A program made the position numbers and the translations under genes. Shown here one piece after another: positions 25,667 through 36,105 of a stretch of 64,000 nucleotides of DNA; the stretch's first letter is position 1, and each line of letters begins with the position of its first letter. Origin of the DNA: CBDFMG01 sp965221205 [NCBI: bacterium] (GTDB lineage Bacteria; SM23-31); NCBI GenBank assembly GCA_965221205.1, contig OZ244870.1, positions 2,170,001-2,234,000 on the forward strand, given 5' to 3'. The notes below the pieces were generated by a model. That model did no database searches, was not told the origin of the DNA, and saw only the letters and a program-made list of their open reading frames with translations.

Positions 25667-28354
25667 ATGATTTTTAGCAACCTCTACAACTATATCAAAC
25701 TGATACTTTGTTTGATCCTTTTACAAGGAGCAGCAAATTCCAGCACGTCGTACGCCCAGTCTGGTAATTTCGCCAGCGATTCGAAATTTAATCCCTATAT
25801 CCCTCTGACCTCGTTTGAGTATAACAATGCCCCGTTTACAATCGGCGGTCCCGTAAATTTTATAGTTGTCGATAACGGTTTCAGGGCGAATTTCGATATT
25901 TCAAATTCTTCCGATACAGAGATCTCACGTGTGCATATGTGGCTACTGGTGTACTTTCAAAACAGAGAAAAACCTGTACTGTATGAGCGTACCTTCAGCG
26001 AACCAATCCCTCCAAAAAATTCCCGTAACTTTATCTGGAACGAGCCACCGAGTCAGTATGGAAATCCAACAGCGGGAACTGTCGTACCATATTACATGGA
26101 ACTTTCCGGGAAAGAATACTGGTACCTTTCAAACAATTATGGGTCTGAAGTGGAGGATTTTGCTTCACCGGAGGGATCAAATGGTCCATCCGGCACGGCA
26201 GAAGGACTAAGCCCGCATCATCGAAGTATGCCTGCAGTAAGAGTCTCCAAAGGTCCCCGGATAGATGGTGTTCTGGATGATACGGTATGGCAGGAAGTGG
26301 AATTTGAAGGGGATTTTATCCAACGGTTCCCCGTTACCGGCGCCGTTCCGACTGAAAAGACCGAAATTGCGATTATTTATGATGATAAAAATTTATATGT
26401 TGGTGCCCGCATGTATGACTCTGACCCCGATAGAATTCGCATTACAGAAATGAGGCGGGATGAGAGATTGTTCAACGACGATAGATTTGAAATGGTGCTG
26501 GACACCTTTCGTGATCGTCAAAGCGGATATAACTTTATAATTAATCCTGCCGGATCCCGTATCGATGCATTCATCCGTGAGGACGGGAGAATCCGCAATC
26601 GTGACTGGGATGGTGTGTGGGTCGCTAAAACATCGATCGATGAATCAGGCTGGTATCTCGAGGTCGCTTTACCATGGCATTCTCTTCGGTTTCGTGAGGG
26701 CGATAATATTGTTTGGGGCGCTAATTTTGTTCGCACAATTATGAGAAAAAATGAAGTCGACTATTGGCGGTTCGTACCGCTTTATGCAGGCCGAGAGGGG
26801 CAGGAACGAATCTCCGAAGGGGGAGATATTACCGGATTCGATGGTTTAGAAATGGGAGGCAATTTTGATTTTAAACCATTTGTGACAGGTGGATTGCAGC
26901 GAGATGATTTCGTTGAAAATGACCTTGGTGAGTTCGGAATTGACTTAAAAAAGAGCATCACGTCAACATTAACAGCCGATTTTACGTACAATACCGATTT
27001 TGCACAGGTTGAAGCAGATCAGGAGCAGGTAAATCTGACACGTTTCAATCTGTTTTTTCCAGAAAAACGGGAATTCTTTTTAGAAGGTGCGGGAACGTTT
27101 GCGTTTGGTCAGGGGGTAGGAGGAAGAAATCCTCTCATAGGGCGGGCAGCCAATATACAATTGTTTCATAGTCGTACGATCGGTCTGTCCGATGGAAATC
27201 CTGTGCCCATACTTGGTGGAGCACGTCTCATCGGCAGGGCCGGAGATTATTCGCTCGGGATTATGTCACTCCAAACCGATGATATTTTTGTTACCAGTGA
27301 TTCGACAGATGTACGTGAAGCCAATTTAAGCGCTTTCAGGTTAAAACGTGATATTTTCTCCCGTTCATCTGTGGGTGTGATGCTCCTGAATAAAGAGGAA
27401 AGGAATGGTGGGTATAACCGTTCGATCGGTTTTGATTCCAACTTCAATGTCAACGAGAAGTTTTCATTCTTTTTAGTAGGAGCAGGAACGTTTTCTCCCG
27501 GAAAAGAAGGCAGGAGAAATAATCTTGCCGGCAACACCGGATTTCGTTTTCAATCAGATCTGTTGCAGTATAATCTGTCCTTTTTGAATATTGATAAGGA
27601 TTTTAATCCCGAAATGGGATTTGTAAGAAGAAAAGATATCAGATTCACCGAGGGCGGCGTCACTATTTCCCCACGCTTAAATCAAATTCCCGCAATTCGA
27701 CAGGTGTTTTTTACCGCCAACGGCAATTACCAGACGAATCGCCATAATCGGGTGCTCAACAGGGAGGCAACCGGAACATTGAGAATTGATTTTGAAAATA
27801 CTACGAATATCAGTTTTACCGTAGAAAGAGAGTTTGAATATCTCGATGAAGATTTTGATATTCGTCCGGAGTTGGTGATACCACGCGGACAGTACACAAG
27901 CACTCAGTATCGGGGCATTTTCCAGTCTGACAGGACGAAAGCTGTCAGTGGGACGGTGAATTTCAACGGGGGAGATTTTTTCACTGGTACTTCATACGGT
28001 GGAGGAGTGAGCACAACGATCCGGGCTCATCAACGTGTTTTTGCAAGTGCAGGTTATGATTACAATGAGATCGATCTTCCCAACGGACAATTTCATACAA
28101 ATTTTCTTTCAGCGCGCCTAAGCTATGCATTCAGCACATATTTTTTTATTAAAGGATTTTTTCAGTGGGTCGATGACGCCCTGCTATTCGATGAAAGAAA
28201 TCAGATTTCACAAAACATTATTCTCCGTTATACGTACAGGCTCGGGAGCGATTTGTATTTAGTATATAATCAGGAAAATTTACTTGGGTCCGGCAATGAC
28301 GTGACTACAAACAGAACACTCCTCGCAAAGTTCACTTTCCTTTTACGGAAATGA
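25667..28354 (+). CDS. DUF5916 outer-membrane protein with CBM9-like domain
   Basis: 895 residues. Signal peptide (ILCLILLQGAANSSTSYAQ). An extra N-terminal beta domain (about 30-170) precedes a CBM9-like module (about 190-390: PRIDGVLDDTVWQEVEF, AIIYDDKNLYVGARMYD, WYLEVALPWHSLRF). Then comes the DUF5916 barrel, recognised by FFPEKREFFLEGAGTFAFG and long alternating strands to the C-terminus (LLAKFTFLLRK). The family is widespread in Bacteroidota and relatives and probably binds or imports carbohydrate or peptide; substrate unknown. The ATG lacks a strong ribosome site. Confidence 0.85.
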   Translation: MIFSNLYNYIKLILCLILLQGAANSSTSYAQSGNFASDSKFNPYIPLTSFEYNNAPFTIGGPVNFIVVDNGFRANFDISNSSDTEISRVHMWLLVYFQNREKPVLYERTFSEPIPPKNSRNFIWNEPPSQYGNPTAGTVVPYYMELSGKEYWYLSNNYGSEVEDFASPEGSNGPSGTAEGLSPHHRSMPAVRVSKGPRIDGVLDDTVWQEVEFEGDFIQRFPVTGAVPTEKTEIAIIYDDKNLYVGARMYDSDPDRIRITEMRRDERLFNDDRFEMVLDTFRDRQSGYNFIINPAGSRIDAFIREDGRIRNRDWDGVWVAKTSIDESGWYLEVALPWHSLRFREGDNIVWGANFVRTIMRKNEVDYWRFVPLYAGREGQERISEGGDITGFDGLEMGGNFDFKPFVTGGLQRDDFVENDLGEFGIDLKKSITSTLTADFTYNTDFAQVEADQEQVNLTRFNLFFPEKREFFLEGAGTFAFGQGVGGRNPLIGRAANIQLFHSRTIGLSDGNPVPILGGARLIGRAGDYSLGIMSLQTDDIFVTSDSTDVREANLSAFRLKRDIFSRSSVGVMLLNKEERNGGYNRSIGFDSNFNVNEKFSFFLVGAGTFSPGKEGRRNNLAGNTGFRFQSDLLQYNLSFLNIDKDFNPEMGFVRRKDIRFTEGGVTISPRLNQIPAIRQVFFTANGNYQTNRHNRVLNREATGTLRIDFENTTNISFTVEREFEYLDEDFDIRPELVIPRGQYTSTQYRGIFQSDRTKAVSGTVNFNGGDFFTGTSYGGGVSTTIRAHQRVFASAGYDYNEIDLPNGQFHTNFLSARLSYAFSTYFFIKGFFQWVDDALLFDERNQISQNIILRYTYRLGSDLYLVYNQENLLGSGNDVTTNRTLLAKFTFLLRK

Positions 28355-28497
28355 ATAGTAATAAATCTTTTCGTCCTGTTCTCGAAAATTCATCAAAATT
28401 AATCTCTTTCAGAAGGTTGATATGGGGAAAGCTGAGTACGCGACGTTGCAATGAGGTTCTCGGCGGGGCCGGCAACAAAAACTAAGGAATCTAAGCA

Positions 28498-29110
28498 ATG
28501 TGCGGAGTTTGCGGATGTGGTGAGAGTGAGGTGCGGACCGATGGTAAAGCCGGCCACCCTTCACGAACAGGACATGACCACAATCATCATCACCATGATA
28601 ATACAAGCCGGTTGGGGGCCATCTGAGGGCGATAGCCGGAGTCGAATGATTCGTATCGAACAGGATATCTTTACCAAGAACGATGGGTATGCAGCCGCCA
28701 ACCGCGCCCGATTGAGCAAGCTTGGTATCCTTGCCCTGGACCTGGTCTCGAGCCCAGGCGCTGGCAAGATGATTCTTTTGACCGCAACCGTGACCCGGAC
28801 CGGCGAGCTAATGCCCATGGTAGTGATAGAAGGCGATCAGGAGATCGCAAATGACGCTGAGCGCATCCGGCACAGACGGGAACGCCAGCTGCCCAGATCA
28901 ACACCGGGCGGTCGGCTGCCACCTGGACGCCCATATTGTAGGCCATGCACTGGACCAAACTGGATATACCAGCCAACGGTGTCCTCTTCGTTGAGAATGT
29001 GGGTAACCTGGTCTGCCCAGCCGCCTTCAACCTGGGTGAGCACCACAAGGTCGCCATCCTTTCAAGTACCCGAACATATTCGCATAACCGTTGAGCGTCA
29101 TAGAAAGCCA
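28498..29110 (+). pseudogene. hypB: Relic of hypB (hydrogenase nickel-incorporation GTPase)
   Basis: Begins MCGVCGCGESEV, the HypB N-terminal CxxCGC motif, followed by a histidine-rich metal-binding run (HDHNHHHHDN) and a stop in the first frame. In other frames come RIEQDIFTKNDGYAAANRAR, LALDLVSSPGAGK (G1 P-loop), VVIEGDQEIANDAERI, then [20 protein letters not shown] and [10 protein letters not shown]. At least three frameshifts and a deletion near the 3' end. HypB inserts Ni into NiFe hydrogenases; no hyp or hydrogenase genes are nearby. GC content is visibly higher than its surroundings, so it is an imported and decayed fragment. Confidence 0.8.
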
Positions 29111-29150
29111 GAACCAAAAGTATCCAGGATATTTAAACGACGCTAACGTC

Positions 29151-29333
29151 TCAGAACCTATCCGGGGAAATCGGCCCTTTCAATTTGCCTTTCTCAACAA
29201 TACAGTTCAAAAAATCTTTCAGTCCCTCTTGAGGGCTAACATCAACAACATTCCCCCTCTTTAAAACCATCACGGTTTTCCCGACATTCAAAATGTTTTC
29301 CAATCGATAACCGTGCCATTCGTCAAAATTGTC
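29151..29333 (-). CDS. Small frame downstream of the M29-like gene, perhaps a gene tail
   Basis: A 60-codon open stretch reading WHGYRLENILNVGKTVMVLK, GNVVDVSPQEGLKDFL and ending GPISPDRF before TGA. An ATG at 29270 would give 39 residues; no good ribosome site. Codon pattern looks coding. It may be the C-terminal remainder of an amidohydrolase-like gene or a genuine small partner of the gene upstream. Not recognised. Confidence 0.3.
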   Translation of the reverse strand, partial: DNFDEWHGYRLENILNVGKTVMVLKRGNVVDVSPQEGLKDFLNCIVEKGKLKGPISPDRF

Positions 29334-29340
29334 CTAATAT

Positions 29341-30343
29341 TCAAAGCCCTCCCAAGCCCATTTCTGGATTCAACCAGTTGTTTTCGCACATGATGATATC
29401 ATCCAGATATATCGTCGAAGACGGAAGCACGACATCAAAGTGCACCTTGGACGGTGGGACATTACCTTTGAAGTCCGGGTCCTGACTGCCAGAGCCAAAC
29501 GTGACTGCTCCGAGCACGTGTTCATCCTGATGCAGATGACCGGATGTAATAGCCTGAGGATTTAGCCCAAGTGTGAAATGACATATGTGTTTCGCTATCG
29601 GATCCTTGCTTTTTTCAAATTCTCTCTTAAGGGTACTTGCATCGGCTCCTCCTGTTATCTTCACAATGACTCCTTTCTCAACACGGCAGGTGACCGGTTC
29701 ATTAACCAGCTTTCCGGGTGGAATATTTCCGTCAATGACAATGGTGCCGTTTATCGTCTCTTCAATCGGAGCATTCGCTATGGAAACCCCTGGAAAAAAA
29801 TCCGCTTCACCCGGTACTGTGGCCATCCCATCACCAAGCAAGGCGGGTCTGCCTTTCATGCCGAAGCTAATATCTGTTCCGGCATCCGAGGTCACCCGGC
29901 AGATATCCGCGTTCTCCCAAAGCTCTATTGCTTTATTAGCGATTGATATTATCTTGTCATAATCGACATTGACAATGCCATCAATGGCGAAATCATCCTC
30001 TCTCGAAACAACAGTCGAAGCAATGCGCGTTCCATTCTTACGTGCAGCTGTGGTTGTCTCCTTCGAAACGAACATGGTTTCACAAAGCCCAACGATGACA
30101 TCCGCTTCCCGGATAGCTCCAACTGTTACCCGGTTTAATTCACGGGTATCCGACAGAGCAACCCAGGGGATCACCAGCATCTGGGCATTGGCTTTTGCAT
30201 TGATCCCCGCGATCAGGCAGGCTTCTGCGATCTCCATGTCGGTTCGGGTATCGGCAAGAATAAAGGAGACTTTCTCCCGGCTTTACCTGTCCCATTTTCC
30301 GAACCGCCATCTCACCGAACTCGCCCCAACGAAGTACAGACAT
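29341..30343 (-). pseudogene. M29-like aminopeptidase/NicX-family protein, single frameshift
   Basis: The start MSVLRWGEFGEMAVRKMG continues VKPGESLL and then must change frame to ILADTRTDMEIAEACL; one extra A in the AAA at 30262-30264 accounts for it exactly. After that the frame is open for about 300 residues: NAQMLVIPWVALSDTREL, ADVIVGLCETMFVSKE, TDISFGMKGRPALLGDG, NPQAITSGHLHQDEHVLG. This is the family of thermophilic-aminopeptidase/2,5-dihydroxypyridine-dioxygenase-like metalloproteins. With a single homopolymer indel it could be functional in the real genome. Confidence 0.6.
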
Positions 30344-31254
30344 ATCTCACTCCTTGTGAATTAGTGCTTATATTGGTCCGTTAACTTATTGTTCATGTTG
30401 AAACTTAAACAATACGTGTCAAAGTGTAATATAAAGAGCGCAATGTATTGCTCATTTTATATAATAGCAAACTTATTATTTTAATAATTTGCGGTACATG
30501 CCAGGCTATAAAACTGAGAGGTGAAGATGTGTCTCGTGAAGTGATTTTTATGATTTTTCAAAGCTCAAAGATGAGCCGCCGAATACGGTAATACGGTCAT
30601 GCAAATATCAATGAAGTTTAAATATGAATATAACCTCAGAGATAGACTAAAATAATAATTGCATAAGTTTAAAGTAAATATTAACTTGTTGGCCTAATAT
30701 ATCTCAGGGTTTCTGATCGAGGAATGCGCAATTAATTCATAATCTTCATGTAATTATTTGTTGAACATTTCCTGGTGACTACTAACTATGATTAAAGATT
30801 ATTTGCTCTCTTTATGGTCACTGCTGTTGCGCTATCATCGTTTGCAGTGATGATTGTTGGTTTCTCGTTGTTGGTCACATTGAGGACTGAATTAGTTGAC
30901 GATTTTGAAAGAGACGAAGATTTTTATGAGCAGACTCTTATTTAGTTCTACTTTTAAACCTAAGCGATCCACTTTACTATCTTACAATACTGCTATTTAT
31001 TTCTTTTTCAAACGTTAGCATGTCGTAGAGTATGAGGAGAATAAAACCTTTCTAATTACTCTCGTTATAGCAAACCGATGAACTGATTATACCTGAATAG
31101 TCCCGACGATGTACATCCTCGGGGACTAAAAAGATACATAACTTATTTGTTTCTCTTCATTCGAAAAAATACATTTATGCAGTTTATTATGTTTTATGTG
31201 TAATGATTGTTATTTTACAATACATAAAAATGCTGAATTATAAACCATTCTCAT
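30344..31254. other. Long intergenic region
   Basis: About 900 nt, AT-rich. Besides one short membrane-peptide frame (listed separately) no gene is recognised. CCTCGGGG following CCCGACGATGTACAT near 31102-31123 is a small hairpin that could be a terminator remnant. Low-complexity A/T runs elsewhere. Confidence 0.4.
30814..30945 (+). CDS. Possible 43-residue single-span membrane peptide
   Basis: Frame MVTAVALSSFAVMIVGFS, LLVTLRTELVDDFE, ending FYEQTLI. One clear transmembrane helix then an acidic tail. No strong ribosome site. It may be the broken N-terminal part of a permease, since the sequence just upstream (MIKDYLLSLWSLLLRYH in another frame) also looks membrane-associated. Confidence 0.25.
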   Translation: MVTAVALSSFAVMIVGFSLLVTLRTELVDDFERDEDFYEQTLI

Positions 31255-31272
31255 ATGATGGAGGGCAATCAC

Positions 31273-32541
31273 ATGAATCTTCGTACAAAATTAAGAGAAG
31301 CATTGACAAAGGTAAGGAATGTAAAATTTAATCCCGAACGAAGGAGGTTTGGCAAAATAGCCGCAGCCGGTATAATCGGTGCAAATGTTTTGTCATCGAG
31401 TATACGATGCAGCGCAGATTCTCGAAACAGCGCAGACACAGGTAGCAGCATAGCAGGTGATCGAGAAAACACTTCAAATGTAAAGCTTTCGGCGATGAGC
31501 CAGCGGAGGTGGTCCATTGCTGAGGGAGGACCACGGTACGAACAGAGTGAAGATTATTTTACATGGATGAAGCAAATTGGGTTGCATTACCTGGTCATAG
31601 ATTCCTACTCAGGCGTATCAAATGCAACTGATTATGAAAGTCTATTGAAAATACGACAGCAAGTTGAAGCAGCCGGACTTAAAGCAGCAAATGTTGGCAT
31701 AAATAGCGGCGATACATCGATATTGCTGAATCTTCCGGATCGTGATGAAAAAGTCGAGGAGAGCAAAACGTTCATTCGTAATGTGGGCAAAGCCGGTTAT
31801 GATACCCTTTGGACCCATTATGTTGGAACCGGTATCTGGAGAACGGAGAGAGAGGATTTTCGCTTTGCAAGTGGCAGTGCATTTGATTATGAGAAAGCCA
31901 AGAGGGATGGATATAAAAGGAGAAACGGAGAAACGTGGTATCCGGATCGTCCCGCTCACGGCCGTGTGTATACAGAACAGGAGGTGTGGGATAATTGGAC
32001 TTATTTTATAAAGGCAATTGTGCCGGTGCTTGAAGAAACAGGAGTAAGGTTTTCCATTCATCCCGATGATCCGACCGGATATCGCGAACTTGGTGGTGCT
32101 CCACGCATATTCAGCACGTTTGATGACTATGTACGGGCATTTGAAATTGCCGACAGCCCAAACGTGGGAATGTATTTGGGTGTGGGGTCCTACATTGAAG
32201 GTGGAAAAGAGACAGGCAAGGATGTCCTGGATGTCATACGTTACTTTGGTGAACGGAACAAGATCTTTAAAGTCGACTTTCGTAATGTATCGGGGCCTAT
32301 ACCTCATTTTATTGAAACTTTTCCGGACAACGGCTATGTAGATATGTATAAAGTCATGAGAGCGCTGGTTGAGGTGAATAATCATTGTTCAGTGTGCGAC
32401 GATCATGCACCTCAAGTGATAGGCGGCCGCATAGCCGCCGATTCCTATTCATACGGCTATATGAGAGCGCTGCTGGAACGTGCATGCGATGAGGTCAAAG
32501 AAGGTGACCGGCTCCAGTGGCCTGACACATATGCACTTTAA
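31273..32541 (+). CDS. Mannonate-dehydratase-like (UxuA family) TIM-barrel protein with Tat-like leader
   Basis: 422 residues from the ATG at 31273, with GGAGG 8 nt upstream. The N-terminus has an RRRFGKIAAAGIIGANVL segment resembling a twin-arginine signal, unusual for cytoplasmic UxuA. The TIM-barrel shows SIHPDDPTGY, PRIFSTFDDYVRAFEI, SPNVGMYLGVGSYIEGG, FKVDFRNVSGP, DNGYVDMYKVMRALVEV and DDHAPQVIGG, corresponding to the metal and substrate motifs of D-mannonate dehydratase or related sugar isomerases. Some expected ligand residues (the Cys of CTG) are replaced. Export suggests action on periplasmic sugar acids. A broken paralogue lies at 44675-47997. Confidence 0.75.
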   Translation: MNLRTKLREALTKVRNVKFNPERRRFGKIAAAGIIGANVLSSSIRCSADSRNSADTGSSIAGDRENTSNVKLSAMSQRRWSIAEGGPRYEQSEDYFTWMKQIGLHYLVIDSYSGVSNATDYESLLKIRQQVEAAGLKAANVGINSGDTSILLNLPDRDEKVEESKTFIRNVGKAGYDTLWTHYVGTGIWRTEREDFRFASGSAFDYEKAKRDGYKRRNGETWYPDRPAHGRVYTEQEVWDNWTYFIKAIVPVLEETGVRFSIHPDDPTGYRELGGAPRIFSTFDDYVRAFEIADSPNVGMYLGVGSYIEGGKETGKDVLDVIRYFGERNKIFKVDFRNVSGPIPHFIETFPDNGYVDMYKVMRALVEVNNHCSVCDDHAPQVIGGRIAADSYSYGYMRALLERACDEVKEGDRLQWPDTYAL

Positions 32542-32693
32542 CGGCCTGCGATTGAATATATATCACATTATAGATGATATTTAAGACAGGGAATCCGGTC
32601 TTTTAATATTCTATTGTATTTCTAGAATAAAAAGAACGGAACCACCAATTAATCTTTAAGATAATTAAACCAGTTATAGAGGAGTACGATGTT

Positions 32694-34325
32694 ATGAAAG
32701 CATTGAGAATATCGGTTTTATTTTCCGTGACTCTGCTTCTGATAGTGTCATTATCTTCCGCACAGGAAAAAATAGATTTTGAAATGGCCGATAAAATCAG
32801 AGATGAAGGATTCAGCAGGTCTCATGTCATGGAATTGGCAAGCTATATGGGCGATGTTTATGGCCCTCGTCTGACTAATTCACCTGGCTACGATCGTTCT
32901 GCGCGATGGGTTACAGAGAAGTTTAAGGACTTTGGTATTTCAGTAGAAATGCAACCATTCGATAGCCCGGGTGTTGCCTGGGAAAATAAATACACGTCGG
33001 TTCACATGCATAAACCGGAATATCAGCCGGTAATAGCGTATCCAATTTCGTGGTCTCGAAGCACCAATGGGAAAATTATCAGCAATGTGGTTTATGTGAA
33101 TTCACAAAAAATATATAGTGAATCTGATCTCAGCCAATACAGGGAAAAACTACGAAATAAGATAGTTTTTATTATGCCAATACGGAAATTGGAATTACAA
33201 TTCAATCCTCTCGCAGTACGTTTGTCCGAAGAAGAGCTTGAAGGTATGGCGGAGTTACATGTTATGAGAGAAGAAAAAACTGTTACGGTTTCCACTGGTG
33301 AATATGAAAAACTTCGTCAGGGTCTGGTAAAAGAACCCCTTTCACAACAGGAACTGTATAATTATTTAGAACGGGAAGGCGCTGCTGTTATTGTAACGCC
33401 GGGTCAGGATTATACCAGTCATTTTGATAAAGGTGTTGTGTATGTTCCATTAGGTGACCCTATCGGGGAAAATGACCAGAAACCGCTGCCGCAATTGATT
33501 ATGGCAACGGAGCATTACAACAGGGTCCTTCGTGTGCTTGAAAAGGGTATCGATGTCGAGATGGAAGTCGAAATCAGGAATAATTACATAGGAGATGATG
33601 CGAATGATTATAATGTTATAGCAGAGATACCGGGGAGCGACCTCAGGGATGAAATTGTGATCATTGGCGGCCATTTAGATGGAGAATCTGCCGGAACCGG
33701 TTCATCCGATAATGCTGCTGGAGCAGCGACGGTAATGGAAGCCATGCGGATTTTAAAAGAGACAGGTGCAAAACCCCGCCGTACGATTCGTGGGGCTCTC
33801 TGGGGTTCGGGAGAAATCGGAAACAAAGGAGCGAGCAGGTATGTCGGTCAAAGTTATGGTGGAGGGGCAAGTGCGTATATCGCTCAGAATTTCGGTGGGC
33901 CCGAACCTTCTACAAGGCTTCCTGATCATGAAAAATTATCCATATACCTCAATATGGACTGGTACGGAAAATTCAGAGGAATTTACATGCAGGGTAACGA
34001 TTTAGTCCGTCCGATTTTCGAAGCATGGATGGAACCGTTCCACGATGTTGGTATGACTTATTTGATCCCCGGAAATACCGCTGGGACAGACCATCTTGAT
34101 TTTATCAGTGCAGGACTTCCGGGATTCCAGTTCGTACAGGATGATCTGGAATTTTTCACAACCACGTATCACACGAATATGGATGTTTATGACCGACTCG
34201 TTGATGAGGACCTGATGCAGGCGTCGGTGATCATGGCGAGCTGGGCTTATTTTGCAGCAATGCGTGATGAATTGATCCCACGAACAGAAAATCAAATGAA
34301 AAATAACAGGCGGTGGCACAAATAA
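32694..34325 (+). CDS. Secreted M28 family peptidase, one metal ligand substituted
   Basis: 543 residues, signal peptide ending SLSSAQ. A PA (protease-associated) insertion spans about 120-290. The catalytic domain has IIGGHLDGESAGTGSSDNAAG (first zinc His and bridging Asp), LWGSGEIGNKGASRYV, YLNMDWYG and TTYHTNMDVYD (His ligand). In typical M28 enzymes the third motif contains adjacent Glu-Glu, the general base and a zinc ligand; here the second is Ile, so zinc binding or activity may be altered. GGAG ribosome site nearby. Its N-terminal leader resembles the one fused to the HaeIII-type relic at 18862. Confidence 0.85.
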   Translation: MKALRISVLFSVTLLLIVSLSSAQEKIDFEMADKIRDEGFSRSHVMELASYMGDVYGPRLTNSPGYDRSARWVTEKFKDFGISVEMQPFDSPGVAWENKYTSVHMHKPEYQPVIAYPISWSRSTNGKIISNVVYVNSQKIYSESDLSQYREKLRNKIVFIMPIRKLELQFNPLAVRLSEEELEGMAELHVMREEKTVTVSTGEYEKLRQGLVKEPLSQQELYNYLEREGAAVIVTPGQDYTSHFDKGVVYVPLGDPIGENDQKPLPQLIMATEHYNRVLRVLEKGIDVEMEVEIRNNYIGDDANDYNVIAEIPGSDLRDEIVIIGGHLDGESAGTGSSDNAAGAATVMEAMRILKETGAKPRRTIRGALWGSGEIGNKGASRYVGQSYGGGASAYIAQNFGGPEPSTRLPDHEKLSIYLNMDWYGKFRGIYMQGNDLVRPIFEAWMEPFHDVGMTYLIPGNTAGTDHLDFISAGLPGFQFVQDDLEFFTTTYHTNMDVYDRLVDEDLMQASVIMASWAYFAAMRDELIPRTENQMKNNRRWHK

Positions 34326-34501
34326 AAAATATGGTGATTATGTACTTCGTTGAACTTAATTTTTCTTAAGTATCCTTTTAGCTTCTTTCACGACTCTGTC
34401 AATCGCAGGCAGGTATTGAAAGACTACGCTAACTGCTTACGCAATACACAGTACCAGCGAGCAATGCGTGAGCTGAGAGCCCGGAAGGAAAGGAGCTAAA
34501 A

Positions 34502-34636
34502 ATGACACGCAAGGAAATACTCGAAGACCGCATAAAAGTATATGCACGGCTGGCAGAAATTAATGCCAAGTACCACGCCGACAAAATAGCAGAATGGATG
34601 CAATGGTCAGCAGAAGGACTCGCCACAATGTTATAA
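34502..34636 (+). CDS. Small protein (44 aa), unrecognised
   Basis: MTRKEILEDRIKVYARLAEI, then KYHADKIAEWMQWSAEGLATML. AAAGGAG lies 7 nt before the ATG, the best ribosome site in this part of the window. The preceding frame ends REL-RARKERS just at that site, so it may be the second cistron of a small pair whose first member (VLKDYANCLRNTQYQRAMRE) is a fragment. Higher GC than the surrounding repeat region; possibly from a mobile element. It ends exactly where the 416-bp repeats begin. Confidence 0.45.
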   Translation: MTRKEILEDRIKVYARLAEINAKYHADKIAEWMQWSAEGLATML

Positions 34637-35497
34637 GTGTTGACGCAGAATTTTCATTCTTTGAAAATGACAGGAATTAAGATTTAATAATTTCCTTTTC
34701 TATTCAACTCTATGAATTGTATTTAATTCTTCTCTTATCATTTATGCTGCTTTTTGTCAACTCGTTCTGAACTGGTACAATGTTTAATAATGAACCATTA
34801 TTTTTGTATAGCTGAATTGAATGATTGTGGGGGAGAATACATTTGTAAATGCTCATTACATACCTAAACAATTCACGGCACTATGCCCGATTTGTTCCGA
34901 TGGTGTACTAATAATAGCATAAAAATTTTTGTAAATTTTAAAAAATATATTGACAATTTTGAAATTATATCTTATAATAGCGCTTAGCGCTAGTCGTGGG
35001 TTAAATGCTCTTATTTTTATATTGAAACGCACTCATGTATGAATGTCAGACAGTGTTGACGCAGAATTTTCATTCTTTGAAAATGACAGGAATTAAGATT
35101 TAATAATTTCCTTTTCTATTCAACGATATGAATTGTATTTAATTCTTCTCTTACATTTTCGTACCGTCTCTCCGTCTCTTACATTTATGCTGCTTTTTGT
35201 CAACTCGTTCTGAACTGGTACAATGTTTAATAATGAACCACTGTTTTTGTATAATAATTTGTATAGCTGAATTGAATGATGGTGGAGTAGAGTACACTTG
35301 TAAATGCTCATTACATACCTAAACAATTCACAGCACTATGTCCGATTTGTTCCGATGGTGTACTAATAATATAAAAGTTTTTGTAAATTTTAAAAAATAT
35401 ATTGACAATTTGGAAATTATATCTTATAATGGCGAGGATTGTTAGTTAAATGCTCTTATTTTTATATTGGAGCGCACTCATATATGAATGTCAGATA
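34637..35497. repeat. Large tandem direct repeat, two units of ~416 and ~445 bp
   Basis: Unit 1 34637-35052, unit 2 35053-35497, both beginning GTGTTGACGCAGAATTTTC and ending near GAATGTCAGACAG; a third unit survives for only about 14 nt. Unit 2 has an extra ~20-30 nt near 35150. Non-coding; high A/T; short palindrome AGCGCTTAGCGCTA in unit 1 (34979-34992). Confidence 0.9.
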
Positions 35498-36105
35498 GCG
35501 TTGATGCAGATTGAAGCTCTTGCTCTTATTTCCAAAATAAATCTAAAACATTTTCTTGCTCGCTTCTATGTTTCTGACCTGCCCCTAATGTTTGGGCCAT
35601 TATTTAAGTTAGTCAATTCATCGATATATTCATTGTTGTATTATCCATTGGCCTTGAGACCGAATCCGGTGGTATAACGGCCTCGGGGGCGGGTGGCCGG
35701 TATCCCCGGTATCCCCGGTATCCCCGGTATCCAAGGGCACTATGCGGTCTCTTATGATTATTGTTGTGTGCAAGTACAGTTAAACAGGCTTATACAAACA
35801 GTTTGATGGAATATTTTCAAAAAAAAAGTTCAATACAGAGGCGTGATTTTACGTTAGCGTATGTATGTGAAGCGCATAATGTCATTATAGATGCGTTGTG
35901 CTCCAACACTAGAAAGGAAAGGTGATGCCTGGCTAAGAGTGTATTGTCACTTTTTTTCATATCTGTAACTTCGGATTTCTCCATTGTAGATTCAAAACTG
36001 CGAATAATAGGTGTAAAGCTGCGGATATCGAACAGCAGCAAAGGTTGATTCGGTTCCGCTAGGTTTCTACGTAGCATAATCAATTATAAGGTAAGGAGAA
36101 CTATT
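35498..36105. other. Intergenic region upstream of susC
   Basis: About 600 nt without a recognisable gene. It includes the CCGGTATCC tandem repeat and ends in a leader before the susC ATG, where AAGGAG at 36093-36098 is the ribosome site. The promoter of the SusCD unit is probably here. Confidence 0.4.
35697..35732. repeat. CCGGTATCC tandem repeat, four copies
   Basis: Four exact 9-bp units in an otherwise AT-rich region. Possibly a regulator binding cluster or slippage product upstream of the susC gene. Confidence 0.85.
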
